In this document: positions 11,045 through 21,839 of the stretch, in pieces
Position numbering within the stretch: the first letter of the stretch is position 1
Layout: the number at the start of each line of letters is the position of its first letter
NCBI GenBank assembly: GCA_024699855.1
Contig: JAMPIQ010000003.1
Span: forward strand, 8,866,001-8,930,000
Length of the DNA: 64,000 nt
Direction: 5' to 3'
From: Aphelenchoides besseyi
Lineage: Eukaryota > Nematoda > Chromadorea > Rhabditida > Aphelenchoididae
Made by a program: the position numbers and the translations under genes
The notes under the pieces: generated by a model
Seen by the model: the letters and a program-made list of their open reading frames with translations, nothing else
Databases searched by the model: none
Told to the model about the DNA's origin: nothing

Positions 11045-12219
11045 TTGTTAATAAATCTGTTCATATCGGCATAGTTAAGAGACAAAGTGTTGAGTTGATC
11101 AAACTCTCGTTTATGCAATACACGATTGAAAGAGTTGTCAGAACGTTTGTGAACGCTGATCAGGAAACTCAAATTGACCGAACAAGTTTCAATCGTCAGA
11201 ACCCAGTGGAACTTGTTATACCCAAGTAACTGACCATTAATGAATCTTAATTGGTTTATTTACATGTTAACAACAAGAATCAAGGTTACTACAACAACCG
11301 GAATTGCAAGGTCTTTGAGAGTTAGTTTGGAAGCAGTTGTAAAATTGAGGGTTGAATTGCGAGTATCGGCGCATAACTATTGTTTGGTTTTATTTGTACG
11401 TTGATAGTCGAATTGAACAGAACTTTTCATTGCAGTTTCTTGATACCAACATTCCAGTGTTTTCGATGGACTGTCGAANNNNNNNNNNNNNNNNNNNNNN
11501 NNNNNNNNNNNNNNNNNNNNNNNNNNNNNNNNNNNNNNNNNNNNNNNNNNNNNNNNNNNNNNNNNNNNNNNNNNNNNNGTATTCTTCAACGGTGGTTGTT
11601 CATTAATGTTCGCTTCGTTGGTAACAATTTTCTAAAATTTGAATTTCAAATTGTCCCAAATTACCTTCTGGGAGGTGATCTGTTTGGCTGCCTTCGTCAA
11701 TTACTGCTTGCACACCATTTTAATTATGTTTAGCTCAAATCAAATACTGACTGCACCACTGTTCTAATTGCGTGTGCGTCGTTCGGTTTCGGTACGGGAG
11801 TTTATTAGATACTAAACGGGTGACAACAATCAAATAAATACGAGTAAGGATGCGAAGGCTCGGAGTTGAAAAGGACAGAAAATAAGAAAAAAAGGACAAG
11901 GAAACGAAGAGAGAAGCATCGGTCATTCAACAAGGAGATCAAAGCCGGAGAGAGAAAATACCAGTCGGGACGGAACATTTTCAGTCCAAAATCAAATGTA
12001 TAATACCATCGACGAATTTCAAATCCACTTAATTGAGATGTCCGTGTTTCTCGGTTGTAAGAGAAGAAATTTTTGCTTGAAGTTTGCGGGTAACTAGCTG
12101 ATTATGAAGTCCTAGACCTCGGGCGTCGATCGTTTGTTTGACTCGGATTCATACCAAGATTGAAAGGTTGTCGGGTTGACTGAAAACGACGATGTTAATT
12201 ATAAAGTCTTGATTTCAAC
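11045..12219. other. intergenic region with assembly gap
   Basis: AT-rich sequence between MVD and the next minus-strand gene, interrupted by the 100-N gap. I see no supportable gene in it. Confidence 0.5.
11479..11578. other. assembly gap (100 N)
   Basis: A run of exactly 100 N, the usual placeholder for a gap of unknown size. The distance across it is therefore not reliable. Confidence 0.95.
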
Positions 12220-13253
12220 TTACTCGAACACAAACTGGTAAATTTCATTAAATGGTCGCTTGTTAGAACTCGTACGAACTAGTAAAGTTCTTTTTCCATC
12301 GCTAATAATTGACTGAATCGAATCCATTAGAATACCAGTGCTTTTCCACACCAAGGTATCCAAATTCAACGACATGATCTCATGCTTTCCATTTGGTTGA
12401 CAACGAGTCAGTACGAATAGTGTTCTTCCAATACAACACAAGAAACCTGGTGTGGGAATCATGTAGGTCTAAACATACAAATTTGATTACCACATTTTAT
12501 ATATGAAAATTACCAATTCGAATCGATTTGCGATCTTCCAATTTACTGTTCGTGTTTTCACTTGAAGGCCGTTTGTGAGCGAGATTTGCAGCAGATCAAT
12601 CGGTCGACTATCTTCATCGTAAGTGGTTGATGTGTCGTAAACAAGGCCGTAAATAAAACCGTTGAAGCATCCAAATATCTCGACATCTTGTGGGACGTCA
12701 AGATGCGTTACACGGAGTTGGTCGTAAGCGTCCATTTTTACCATGAAGTGATGGCATTCATCAGGAATGCACGTCACGGCTTTCAGAAGTAGTCCGTCGT
12801 ACAAGTTGGGGGGATACGACTGTGGATGCCAAGTGTAAAGTGGAATCCAATTGCCGCCTAAGACGAAAGCCGTTTGTTCGATAAGCATAATGGATTGTTC
12901 CAAATCAATTTTTCCCAATCCCAAATATAAATCCTTCAAACGAAGCGATGTGAATAGTACAAGTGCAGTGTCCATGTTAACTGCAAAAACGTTGCGAACA
13001 TCACAGTTCTTCGTCAACGATTCTCCAATTGCGGCCAATGAAAAGTCGAGTTGAAGTGTACTAAAGAAAAAGGTAAGTAAACGGATTTGAAAAATTACGT
13101 TGTTTTGTTGTGAAACAAATCGACAATGGTCACACCCGAACTTTCGTGCATACATAAGAAACGACCATCAACTGCATGGTGAACATTGTTATGCGGCATC
13201 GGAAAGTTTCCCATCAAATGGCGTTCGTATTTAGCATTATCGTTGTTTGCCAT
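12220..13253 (-). CDS. hypothetical protein, possibly beta-propeller (kelch-like)
   Basis: Three exons (13253-13099, 13060-12514, 12468-12220) join in frame to 316 residues. The start ATG follows a CTTACAG acceptor-like site, consistent with trans-splicing. There is no signal peptide. The sequence alternates short hydrophobic strands with turns, such as GRFLCMHESSGVTIVDL, ALVLFTSLRLKDLYLG, FNGFIYGLVYD and GFLCCIGRTLFVLTRC. It ends with paired strands of the LNLDTLVWKSTG type seen in kelch or F-box-associated propellers. I cannot name a family. The consistent phases and strong coding character make the gene itself likely. Confidence 0.6.
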
Positions 13254-14164
13254 TTTTGTAGTGGTTGTAGAACAGCTGTAAGTTCGAATCAATGAAGGAT
13301 GTTAAGGAATAGCGCGAAAACAATGGACGTTGTCCGAATGAATAAGATCAACTTGGCTGCCGCGTAAATGCTCTCGAACGACAAACCGATGGGACCAGTA
13401 AACACAAGTCGGAAGCTGATCGACCACGGAAAACTGAAGAAGACAGATCAAATGAAGAACCAGATATTTCTTGGGATTATGTACAACCCAACTGTGACCC
13501 TCGCAGTAATCAAATTGAATAATAATAAGGCCTACGGATAACTGCGCAACAATCGCTACTTAATATGTCGTGTGAAACAATCGACTTTCGCACGAGGAAA
13601 ACCAAGTTTGTACGTCTGCATTCGCACTCGATGACCTGATAAACGATATAGCGCTTCCTCGAGTAATTCTGCACTGGAGGCAATCATGGAACTTGGTAAA
13701 ACGACGCCATGGATTTGAATGTAATCATACGCAACGAAGTTGTTTCACACTCTACTGATAGATTTACGGTATTCTTGAATACTTTTGTTTATTCCCTTTA
13801 TTTTACACAAACCGATGTTGCAACGACCGAGCTTTTCAAATTTGCTTTTACTCGATTTCTGCTTTCAAAATTTGTGCTTATTTTTAATTTTGTTTCCCAA
13901 TTCAATGTCTATCAAATCAAAATTAAGGCTCCAAACTTGTTATTGCAAAATAATGAAACGAAACATTTGAAACGATTCGCAGAAACACCGAAAAACGTAT
14001 GCAGACGACGAAATCTCCGGATTCTAATTGTCGTTTGTAACTTCGTAGCTTAATCGAAACTGACAATCTTTTGCCGCCCGGTTTGAGTCGAAACCGACAA
14101 CTTTCTCCTCGTTCTTGGATGTTTTAAGTGGTGTTCAAATTTGAATCCGATTCAGTTTATTAAG
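13254..14164. other. AT-rich intergenic region
   Basis: It lies between divergent genes. A plus-strand open frame of 114 codons (13709-14053) is low-complexity, Phe/Leu-rich and lacks splice or domain support, so I do not call it. Confidence 0.4.
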
Positions 14165-14879
14165 ATGCACATCTTCTATTTCATTAAGATCCAGGAGTTC
14201 GAAACCATTTTCTGTGGTTTTCGATTGTCGAATCGTGTTCTATGCACGATTTTTGCTTTGTGCCAATTGCTCGTTTCAATCGCTTCATTTCTTCAGGTTT
14301 GTTTATTTGGATTGGACACTATTACTTTTGTTCCAGCACATATACTCATGGATTGCTTTTCGTACCGTGTTCCATTGTCGTTCGAATGTTGCCACCAATG
14401 CAACGCTCGGAACTCGCTTTCTTGCCAACGACATTGTGATCTTCGATTTCGGTTTGATGCATCGTATTTTGGGGACGACAGAATGCGTTGCGAACTACTT
14501 GGACGGTGGTTACATGCGATGTTCGTGGTGCATTCAACACACCGTTGCAATGATCATTCTGTTGGCTTGTTTGGCATGTATTCCACGACCTGCGTGGTTA
14601 TTATGGCCGGGTAAGTTATTTTGAGTTTACAAATTGATATTTTCTATAGCTCTTTTTATGCAATCAACATACGTTCTTGGAATGGCAATTCTATCGATGG
14701 CAATTGCTCCAAAGATGTTAGACGCATTGACCGGAGTTGTAGATCACGAACTGAGCATTGCAATCGGAGCGTATTGTGTGGGTGTTTCGTTCAATTGGCT
14801 TTTCACTTTCATACTGTGGCATTACTACTGGGGTGTTGAGCTGCGACAAGATCAATTGCAAGCTGTTCGTGCTGCGTAA
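14165..14879 (+). CDS. four-transmembrane protein, unrecognised
   Basis: Exons 14165-14296, 14337-14610 and 14650-14879 give about 211 residues with four hydrophobic segments: LCTIFALCQLLVSIASFL, VAMIILLACLACIP, an internal STYVLGMAILSMAIAP helix, and a final YCVGVSFNWLFTFILWHYYW helix. The N-terminal tail is short and the C-terminal tail is polar (ELRQDQLQAVRAA). A first loop with cysteines could be extracellular. The layout is tetraspan/MARVEL-like, but I see no diagnostic motif such as CCG, so no family is assigned. Confidence 0.6.
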
Positions 14880-15292
14880 TCTCAATTAATGAAATTTCAT
14901 TTGTTTTTATCTTCATTAAAATCTATTCTTAGCAACGAACATCTCGTGTTCATAATCCGCTTAACCGGCAACTTAAAAAACATCGCAAAATGCAGCTGAT
15001 AAGCAGCAATCGACATTGAGTTGAACGTAGAATTCGCATCTCTCTTTTGTTTGTACGCAAAATAGTCGATGGCATTTTGTACTGCAAATATTGGAGGTGA
15101 ATGCCACCTTATCAATCAAACATTCCTTCAATATTTTATTTTTGGTTCGGTCAAAAATGCGAATCATAACAAAAGAATAAGCAAGAAATCTATTTGTTTT
15201 CCGTTTTATTTTCCAGCTTCTAATCAAATGATGGTGCATATTCACTACTTTCGTAATACAAAGAGCATGATTTGACAACAAAACGATCTCAG

Positions 15293-15517
15293 ATGTTAAG
15301 CTGTTGTGTCCTGGTTTTTAGTTTCTTCATTGGAACAACGAAAACAAAAAGCAACAACAACACACGACAAAACCCACCGTCCAGCTCCAAACTCGGCGGC
15401 AAGAGAAAAGGAGAGGAGTCAACAAATTGCGGTGGGAGCAAGGGATCCGATGAGGGCCAGTTTTTGGACTCAATGAGTTGTTCGATACACAAAATAAGCT
15501 TTCAAAAAAACAGTTGA
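15293..15517 (+). CDS. possible short secreted peptide
   Basis: One open frame of 74 codons starts with a plausible signal peptide (MLSCCVLVFSFFIGTT), directly after an acceptor-like ATCTCAG. The rest is Asn/Ser/Lys/Gly-rich with three cysteines and no recognisable domain. It lies between two convergent genes. Evidence is weak: no intron and no homology. Confidence 0.25.
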   Translation: MLSCCVLVFSFFIGTTKTKSNNNTRQNPPSSSKLGGKRKGEESTNCGGSKGSDEGQFLDSMSCSIHKISFQKNS

Positions 15518-15587
15518 AATTTAAGTTTAAACCAAGAACGTTTATTACCAATAGAATTATGTACAGAAAATAGGAACAATTTTGATT

Positions 15588-17716
15588 TCAACTGTCCATT
15601 ACAATATGGAAAGATGAACTCTTCGTTTTGATATCCGGAACGTGCAACTCCGTTGGTCCGGCGTGATTGTCGTACCCCGTTTTGATTACAGTTGGTAACA
15701 GGAAGTTGGGTGAATACGAGATAGTCGCCGATCTCGAAGCTTTCGAAGCAGCAAACGATTCTTTGGTGATCAAATTTGAGGGTTGATAAATGGACGGATG
15801 ATGGAAAGGTCCGGTCGGAATCGAGTGGTCAATCGACGAGGGCAGATAATCGCCCAAACAGGTCTTGTACGCGTATCCGCCGAGAATAGCACCCAGCATC
15901 GGACCCAAAATCGGAATCCAAAAGTACTTGTAGTTGTTAAAACTGAAAAACGACAATTTCAAAGCCATTAACTTTTTTGCACATTTTCATTTTATTGTTT
16001 TTGAGTCGTAACTTTTAATTGCCGAGCCTCATTGTGATCGTTAAAATAAAAAATTTCTCAACAAGTGCGTCAATCGCCCGTTTAGTTCGATTAGAAACAC
16101 GTTGTTGTAGTGTGCGATTCAAGGTTCGAAAACGCGTGTTATTCGAAGTCGAAACGCTGATAAGAAGCGAACGGTGTTACATCGAAAGACATGGTCGAGA
16201 AAGACGAAGAATACAATCGACTGCTTCGTTTTCGAGTTCATCAAATTTCTTGTCCTTTATGTGGACAATTCGGTTAACGGCGAAGAACACAAGCCTTGGG
16301 TTTTCGTTTACGTCAAAAGAACGACGATCTATGTCGAGAAGACGAAATGCCGATAAGCAAAAGTTGCAAACATCGAAACGACCAAACGGTTTGTTTGCTG
16401 TTTGTTTTTTGTTCTTTTTCGGACTTTGAGCTTCTAATCGAAAGTCAGGAATAGGATTGGAAACTGAGCTCGAAGAGCTTCAATTACGTAGATAACTTTT
16501 TAAGATACAACTGCTTACCTGAACACTCCCCAACCATAACCAACGGTCAGTGTCATTAGTCTCGGCGCAAAATCACGAGCAGGATTGAGAGCTGCACCAC
16601 AATTATGCGAATATTGAGAGATAATACCCCACAATGCAATTCCAATTCTAAACAACAATGACGATTAGATGCACTACGCTATCGTCTTACATCGCCGGTT
16701 GTGCCATTTTGGGAACTTTGTTACGGTCATCAGTGATTGACAAAACAATCAAAGACAAGATTGCTGTCGTGAAGAATTGATCGAAAAACGCACCGGTTAC
16801 ACTCAAGTATTCTTTTGGATATGTAGCGAAGATATCCGCAGTCGCGTTTGGACCGTGAACTTGACGAATACCGCCGTCGAAATATGAAATACCATCTAAA
16901 CAAGAGTGGGGATGATTTGCATTTTCAAAAAAATTTCCAGCTTACCGAGATAAAGAATGAAGACAAAAAGTGCGCCCAAATAGCAACCAATCAGTTGAGC
17001 CATAACGTACAACAAGAAACGTTTCAACGGAATTGCACCGAGAACGTAGAAAAGAAAAGACATTGCCGGATTACAATGAGGACCCGACTAGAAATCACAA
17101 AACTTATTGGAGGTCTGAGACTACTAGCTCACCAACTGAAAGCCAATATAGTTGGTGATTAAGATCCATAATCCCCAAGAAACCGCTATGCCGTATTCGA
17201 ACTTCTCAATGTGTGTTGTTTGGTTTTGTATCTTTTCGACAGCATTAATTGAAAGACCACCGTACTGAAATTGTTGATAAATATTAGGTTGAGGAGAAAT
17301 TATCCGAACAACCACAGAATGCCAAACGTGTGGCGTTTTGTTTTACCCAAAATGTTAATTTTCCTGGGTAATTCGTAGTGCAGTAGTAGTCGTGTTTGCT
17401 TGTGTTCCAGCTCTATTGAAGTAAAAACAATATCAACAACAAAAATTGAAGATAGCCGGTAATCCAGGAAAATTTTTAAAAAATTAACATTTTGAGTAAA
17501 AGAAAATGTCACCGGTTTGGCATTCTGTGGCTGTTCGGATAATTTCTCCTCAACCTATTAGATGTGTTAGATCGATATTACCATTAGGAAAAAACTGCAA
17601 ACCAACTCGCAAAGAACACAAGCGACCAAGTTCTTGTCCCATTCAAATCGGTCTGCTATTCTGTACAGAAGAGGATACGAGTCGGTACGATGAGCTTTGT
17701 GTAGAAGACTACTCAT
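15588..17716 (-). CDS. aquaglyceroporin
   Basis: Exons (minus): 17716-17582, 17264-17133, 17087-16946, 16895-16691, 16647-16519 and 15942-15588, all in phase. The protein is a six-helix major intrinsic protein. The first pore loop is SGPHCNPAMSF and the second is NCGAALNPARDFAPR; the Asp after the second NPA marks glycerol-permeable members. Family-typical DIFATYPKEYLSVTGAFFDQ and ITDDRNKVP occur in between. The tail after the last helix is about 90 residues and Ser/Pro-rich. Intron 1 (317 nt) is swollen by a MITE-like insertion and intron 5 is 576 nt; the others are about 40-50 nt. A CTAAGCAG acceptor precedes the ATG with stops in all upstream frames. Confidence 0.92.
17286..17556. mobile_element. 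MITE-like non-autonomous DNA transposon
   Basis: A 271-bp element inside aquaglyceroporin intron 1 is bounded by long near-perfect terminal inverted repeats of about 45 bp. The left end starts AGGTTGAGGAGAAATTATCC and the right end is its complement, with only a couple of differences inside. It is flanked by ATT on both sides, a possible 3-bp target duplication. The interior is AT-rich with no ORF. This is the structure of a miniature inverted-repeat transposable element; the superfamily cannot be named from this copy. Confidence 0.8.
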
Positions 17717-18639
17717 TTCGATTATTGAATGTTCGAATCGCTCAATCTACTGCTTAGTGACCGTAAGCACTCAAATCGAAGGGTACAGTCAAATGCTGAA
17801 GAACCGAAACGTGAAGTCACAATCTTCTCTTAATAATTGTCGTCCTGATTTTCAATACGAATAACAATGTAGTGAATGAAAAGGCGTGTGTTTTTGTTTC
17901 GATGGATTGGAATTTGAATCGACAAACAGACGGTCTAATTGTCTCCATCGATAAACCAATGATCCTCCTCCCTCTTTTGTGTTTCATCTTTTTCTTAACA
18001 AACTTATCAGTAAACACGAAAACTTTTACATGAGCACACATCTGCTCCTCGTTGTCTGCTGTCTTTCTTATCAGGGCGCCCAATTCGAAAAACCGATCTA
18101 ATCCGTTAATTGACTTCGTCGACATGTTGCTCGAGTGTGCTTGAGTTTCTGTTTGAGCAATGTGGACGTTTTGATTAGAAGATGAGGGGCGGAATGGAAG
18201 CAGATTGCTTGTAACACATGGTATTCAACACAACCATTGCATATGAAAAAAGTGCAGTTAAAATCACGAGTTAAAACCGGAAAGACCATTGAGTTCGAAA
18301 CTATACGTAGCTTATCCGGAGTTCAACCGCTTGTTTTACTTTTGTTCGGTCGCGCAGTGGACGCAGTGAACAATCTTAGGGGAGAAATACTTTATTGGTA
18401 GAATAACAACACAACACAGAACCTAATAATGGGACGGGAGAGCGGCCGAGCCTTTTTACAAAAGAAATGCCAAGCGGCAAGAACAGTCGGCTTGAGACTA
18501 TGAGGTCCGAACCACTTTATTTAAGAATCAAAAGCCACACAATGATATTCAATATGGCGGTTTCAAAAAGCAAAGTATACAATCGAGTACCATAGAATTT
18601 GCATCGGAAGTCAAAGTTGTTTATTCTATATTGCACAAA
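17717..18639. other. intergenic region
   Basis: It is upstream of the aquaglyceroporin (minus) and downstream of the myristoylation-type gene (minus). A minus-strand ATG frame (18125-17817) is followed by a GTAAAA site and could be an alternative first exon, but nothing proves it. The segment 18360-18500 is slightly GC-rich with no identity I recognise. TTTATT (AATAAA, minus) occurs near 18619. Confidence 0.4.
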
Positions 18640-19246
18640 TCACATCGCATAAGTTGAAGTAACAGTTCGACGTGTGGGATTGTCGTCCGCAATAGTCGGG
18701 ATTGCAGACGATTGCTCTTCGGTGTAAATGTTTGTCATTTTGGTCACTGGATCAAAGATCACCAAACGTCCGTTTTTGCGGTAGATCGATTTGCCGTTGA
18801 TCAATTGAACATGAACTAAGTTGTCATCGTATGGAGCCGCGTTCTCGTATTCGTTGCTTTCGTCTTCGTTGGAAAGTTGAATTGATGGTGCACCAGGATG
18901 CAAAGGACGTTGAGGATGGAGTTTCGATGATCTCACACGAACATTCTGAAACCATTGAAGTGAAAAGATGAGAAGTGAACTTACTCTTCTCGCCCACGGT
19001 AAGTTTAAATGCCCGATTGATTTCATTTGATGCAACGGTTTAATTTGAGTTTTAGTCGATGCTGTGGAGTTTGGAATGCCATGGCCGGAGATTGTAGAAA
19101 AGTTTTGTTTTTTGGTCTAAAAAGTGATTGTAAGCGGAATTAAATGGAGACATAACCTGATCAGAGTTGTTCATCACCGCGGTAACCGTCGAGTGTTTGC
19201 CTGCTTTTTCCTGTTTTTGTCGCGATTTCGATGCCGTACAACCCAT
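18640..19246 (-). CDS. putative N-myristoylated protein, unrecognised
   Basis: Three exons (19246-19157, 19116-18985, 18945-18640), phase 0 throughout, encode 175 residues. The N-terminus MGCTASKSRQKQEKAGK is a strong myristoylation plus palmitoylation signal (Gly2, Cys3, Ser at +6, basic cluster), so peripheral membrane attachment is inferred. The middle is polar. The C-terminal third contains YDDNLVHVQLINGKSIYRKN and GRLVIFDPVTKMTNIY, a possible small beta motif. No enzyme motif is visible and no family is recognised. Confidence 0.6.
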
Positions 19247-19614
19247 TTCGTTGGTCAACCGCCAAATGGAAATGAACTGGAAAATGAATGTTGGCATTAA
19301 GACCATGCAAGTTTAATCGAAGTTACTTCAAAACAACCAGTGCAGTTAAGTAGAACTTATTGAGCCTCTGAATTCGAATCCTTGTGTTTGGCACTTACGA
19401 TCAGAGAAGTAAATAATTAGTTTCTACACTCAAGTGATCGTATAAGAAAGCAATCCCCATTGTGGAATCAACATTTAAAATCGGCAACAAGAGATTACGT
19501 GTTTGCAATAGACAACCAGAGAAGCAAAAGATGACTCGTCGCCGATTGCTTTGACCCATCGGTTTTGTTGCTCACCAGTTTGCTCTTGCTCTCAGTTCTG
19601 CTGCACATTGACAA

Positions 19615-19690
19615 AGATTTTAAAATCCAATAAGGTACTTAAGCGTTCCGAACCATTTCGGGAATCTCGAATTTTTAATTGATATCGTTG
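19615..19690 (+). pseudogene. decayed spliced-leader RNA copy (unit B)
   Basis: The PSE-like block at 19554-19573 is intact. The leader region (19615-19634) equals unit C except that the first G is A, and the GTACTTAAGC donor region is identical. The unit then loses 8 nt from the internal hairpin. Its Sm site reads AATTTTTAA instead of AATTTTTGG, and the terminal hairpin is absent. The upstream 100 nt also align with unit C, so this is a duplicated, inactivated copy. Confidence 0.65.
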
Positions 19691-19718
19691 TTTTTAACTT
19701 GTGTGTGAAATTGAGTAA

Positions 19719-20634
19719 ATGTTTAGTCCTTTGGTTTTAGTATATTCAACAATAGTATTAGAGTTTTTTGAAGATGAGTTGTTCGCATTTTTGGACGAAG
19801 AAATTGAAGCTGAAGCAGAAAATCCAATGGTGGAAGAAACTCTGAACAGTTTTTATGCATCAATAAGGAAATCTTTTTTCGAAGTCTTCACACCAGCCGC
19901 TTATTCGAGAACAGCACGTCAGGTTTTCTTTTACCACTTATTATTGTTGTTGACTTTCAGTTTTCAGAGACTTCGCGACCGACTTTCTCATTTCGAAAAC
20001 AACACGGACTTTGATTTCGAATTTCGTATTGATGCGGAATTTGAAGTTTTGCATAAGGAAGTGAAAGAGTTCGGCAAATCTGAATTTATTGTTCGACCGA
20101 CGACCGATTCACTGTTCGGTCGAGCATTCGGCGACAGTTTTAGATTTCACACTGTACGTCAAGGCCTTTACTTTTTATCGTTGCTTTCTGCGGTTGGCCG
20201 GTTGAAAGAGTTAAAAAAAGAGGATCATACGTCGGCTAAATTATTGCTCAATAATTGGAGAACTTTTCTGGTGAGTGACTACCAACGTATCAGCGGTCAT
20301 GTCAAACGATTGCGAACCAAAGGTTTTAAAAAGCAAGCAGCTGATGTCAAACTGACAGCCATAGCGATTCGCGGCTACATGGCTAGTCTAACGACTTTCG
20401 TAAGTGATTCAATACGTGTTTAAGTTCGTGTTAACTGAGCATTTAAAACCGATGGAGTGCAAACAACACGTCAAAACAGAAGGAGGTTTAGTTGATTTCA
20501 TCGACACCAAGGTTGAACGCAACAAACCTCTGGTGGCTGCAGTCGGAGTTTCAGAAATTGCACTCCTTTTTGAGAACGCGACCGTCGAAGTAGAATCCGG
20601 GGTCTACGCCATTTGTTCGGATGAGAATTCTTAA
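19719..20634 (+). CDS. hypothetical helical protein
   Basis: Exons 19719-19922, 19968-20399 and 20440-20634 give about 276 residues. The first intron (45 nt) is stop-free and in frame, so it could also be retained. The second intron ends in an unusual CTGAG acceptor, but it restores frame and has the standard 40-nt size. The N-terminus is hydrophobic then acidic (DELFAFLDEEIEAEAE). The middle is rich in charged amphipathic helices, and the C-terminal part contains a CKQH motif and a VYAICSD end. I do not recognise a family. A strongly structured element begins 12 nt after the stop. Confidence 0.5.
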
Positions 20635-20645
20635 CACCACGCCTT

Positions 20646-20800
20646 GGGTCTCACACCGACTTGGGCCTTTGTACGGATCTCTAGATCCGTAGGGAACTTG
20701 TTTAGAGGAGGCCCCGCCTACTCGAAGGGAAGCTTTCGAGTGGTCGTGTCCCGATCACTCCTCAATCCGCTCCTTCTTGCAGTGAGTCGGATTCCCACCC
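20646..20800 (+). ncRNA. GC-rich structured element (ncRNA or 3' UTR structure)
   Basis: Nested pairings are visible: GGGT (20646-20649) with ACCC (20797-20800); CCGACT (20656-20661) with AGTCGG (20785-20790); and GGGCCT (20663-20668) with AGGCCC (20709-20714). The last encloses an 8-bp hairpin TACGGATC/GATCCGTA (20672-20691). Two more hairpins, 20720-20741 and 20738-20760, share the segment GAGT and exclude each other. The base composition is clearly richer in G+C than the flanks. I cannot match it to a known RNA. It may belong to the 3' UTR of the gene just upstream. Confidence 0.45.
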
Positions 20801-21200
20801 GCTTTAATTGTTGTTAAACTAGTAGCTACAATAAACTGCATAATTGGATCGTTCGATTTAATTTTTAAGTAAAGAACATCAAAACTTTACAGTTTTTTCA
20901 GTTATCGTTTTTATTGCTTTTGCCCATCGTTGCGGGCTTCGCGCTTCTGATCTTATTTTGACGGTTGGTCAGGTAAAGGAAGTCGAACGGGTAAACACAT
21001 CTTGTTGCGTGATGTCACAATACGGTGAGTGACTTCGTTTCAATTTTATCGACTCGTTTGCGTTTAGCGTTCGAAGTTCGAAACTGCTGGAGGTCGAGAT
21101 TAATATTCAACATTCAAAAACTAACAAAGATTGGCAACAAGAGATCACGTGCTCAGAAGAGAGAACCAGAGAAGCAGAAGTTGACTCGCCGATCGCTCTG

Positions 21201-21220
21201 ACCCATCGGTTTTGTTGCTC
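21201..21220 (+). promoter_or_regulatory. candidate PSE-like element of SL RNA unit C
   Basis: The block ACCCATCGGTTTTGTTGCTC begins 60 nt upstream of the unit C leader. The same block, nearly unchanged, occupies the same position in units A and B. This is the expected place and length for an snRNA-type proximal sequence element. Confidence 0.6.
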
Positions 21221-21260
21221 ACTAGTTGCTCTTACTCTCAGTTCTGCTGCACATTGGCAA

Positions 21261-21358
21261 GGATTTTAAAATCCAATAAGGTACTTAAGCGTTCCGAACC
21301 ATTTCGATGTGTTCGGAATCTCGAATTTTTGGTTCAGTTCTTGGGGATATCCGAGAAC
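21261..21358 (+). ncRNA. candidate spliced-leader RNA, unit C
   Basis: Leader GGATTTTAAAATCCAATAAG (21261-21280) followed by GT at 21281. Internal hairpin GTTCCGAAC (21291-21299) with GTTCGGAAT (21311-21319). Sm site AATTTTTGG (21324-21332). Terminal hairpin GTTCTTGG/CCGAGAAC (21337-21358). The unit is 98 nt, the same as unit A. All elements required of a nematode SL RNA are present and in order, and the leader ends in AAG like several leaders of early-branching nematodes. An upstream block of about 150 nt is shared with unit B. Confidence 0.78.
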
Positions 21359-21839
21359 AAAATTGAAGACAAGGACGTGAAAAAGAATCTTAAGAAAACA
21401 CGTCTACCAAAATCGTCGGCATCTTATTGTCAATTGACCAATGGCAAAGAAGGGGCTCAAGGATCAGTTGAATCTCTAGCGACTATTCTCGACCCAAAAG
21501 AATAAGATTGCAAATCAGCAGCCACAGAACCATTTAGTTTGTTTTCTTCAGGGGCAAGAAATAGTGATCACTACTTTCATAGCATTTCGAGCGCCCAATA
21601 AACACGTTCAACCAGCAAATTGACACGATGATTACAATCGACACCACAGTTCTTGGGTTGAGAATAAAGGCCGAGAACATTGTCGGTCATCGACCTTGTA
21701 TAGGGATTCCAATAACAAGTAGAAATTAGTGATTCGTCGAATTGAAATCTTGAAATCAAAAGCTCAGAATTTCAGTCGCTCAGCTCGGCTTTGTTTTCTC
21801 TGGTCGTCCCTTTTTTTCGCTCTGGCTTCAAGCTACGAA

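Noticed and set aside
13709..14053. 114-codon plus-strand frame
   Set aside because: Low-complexity Phe/Leu/Asn composition, no splice sites and no similarity that I can recognise.
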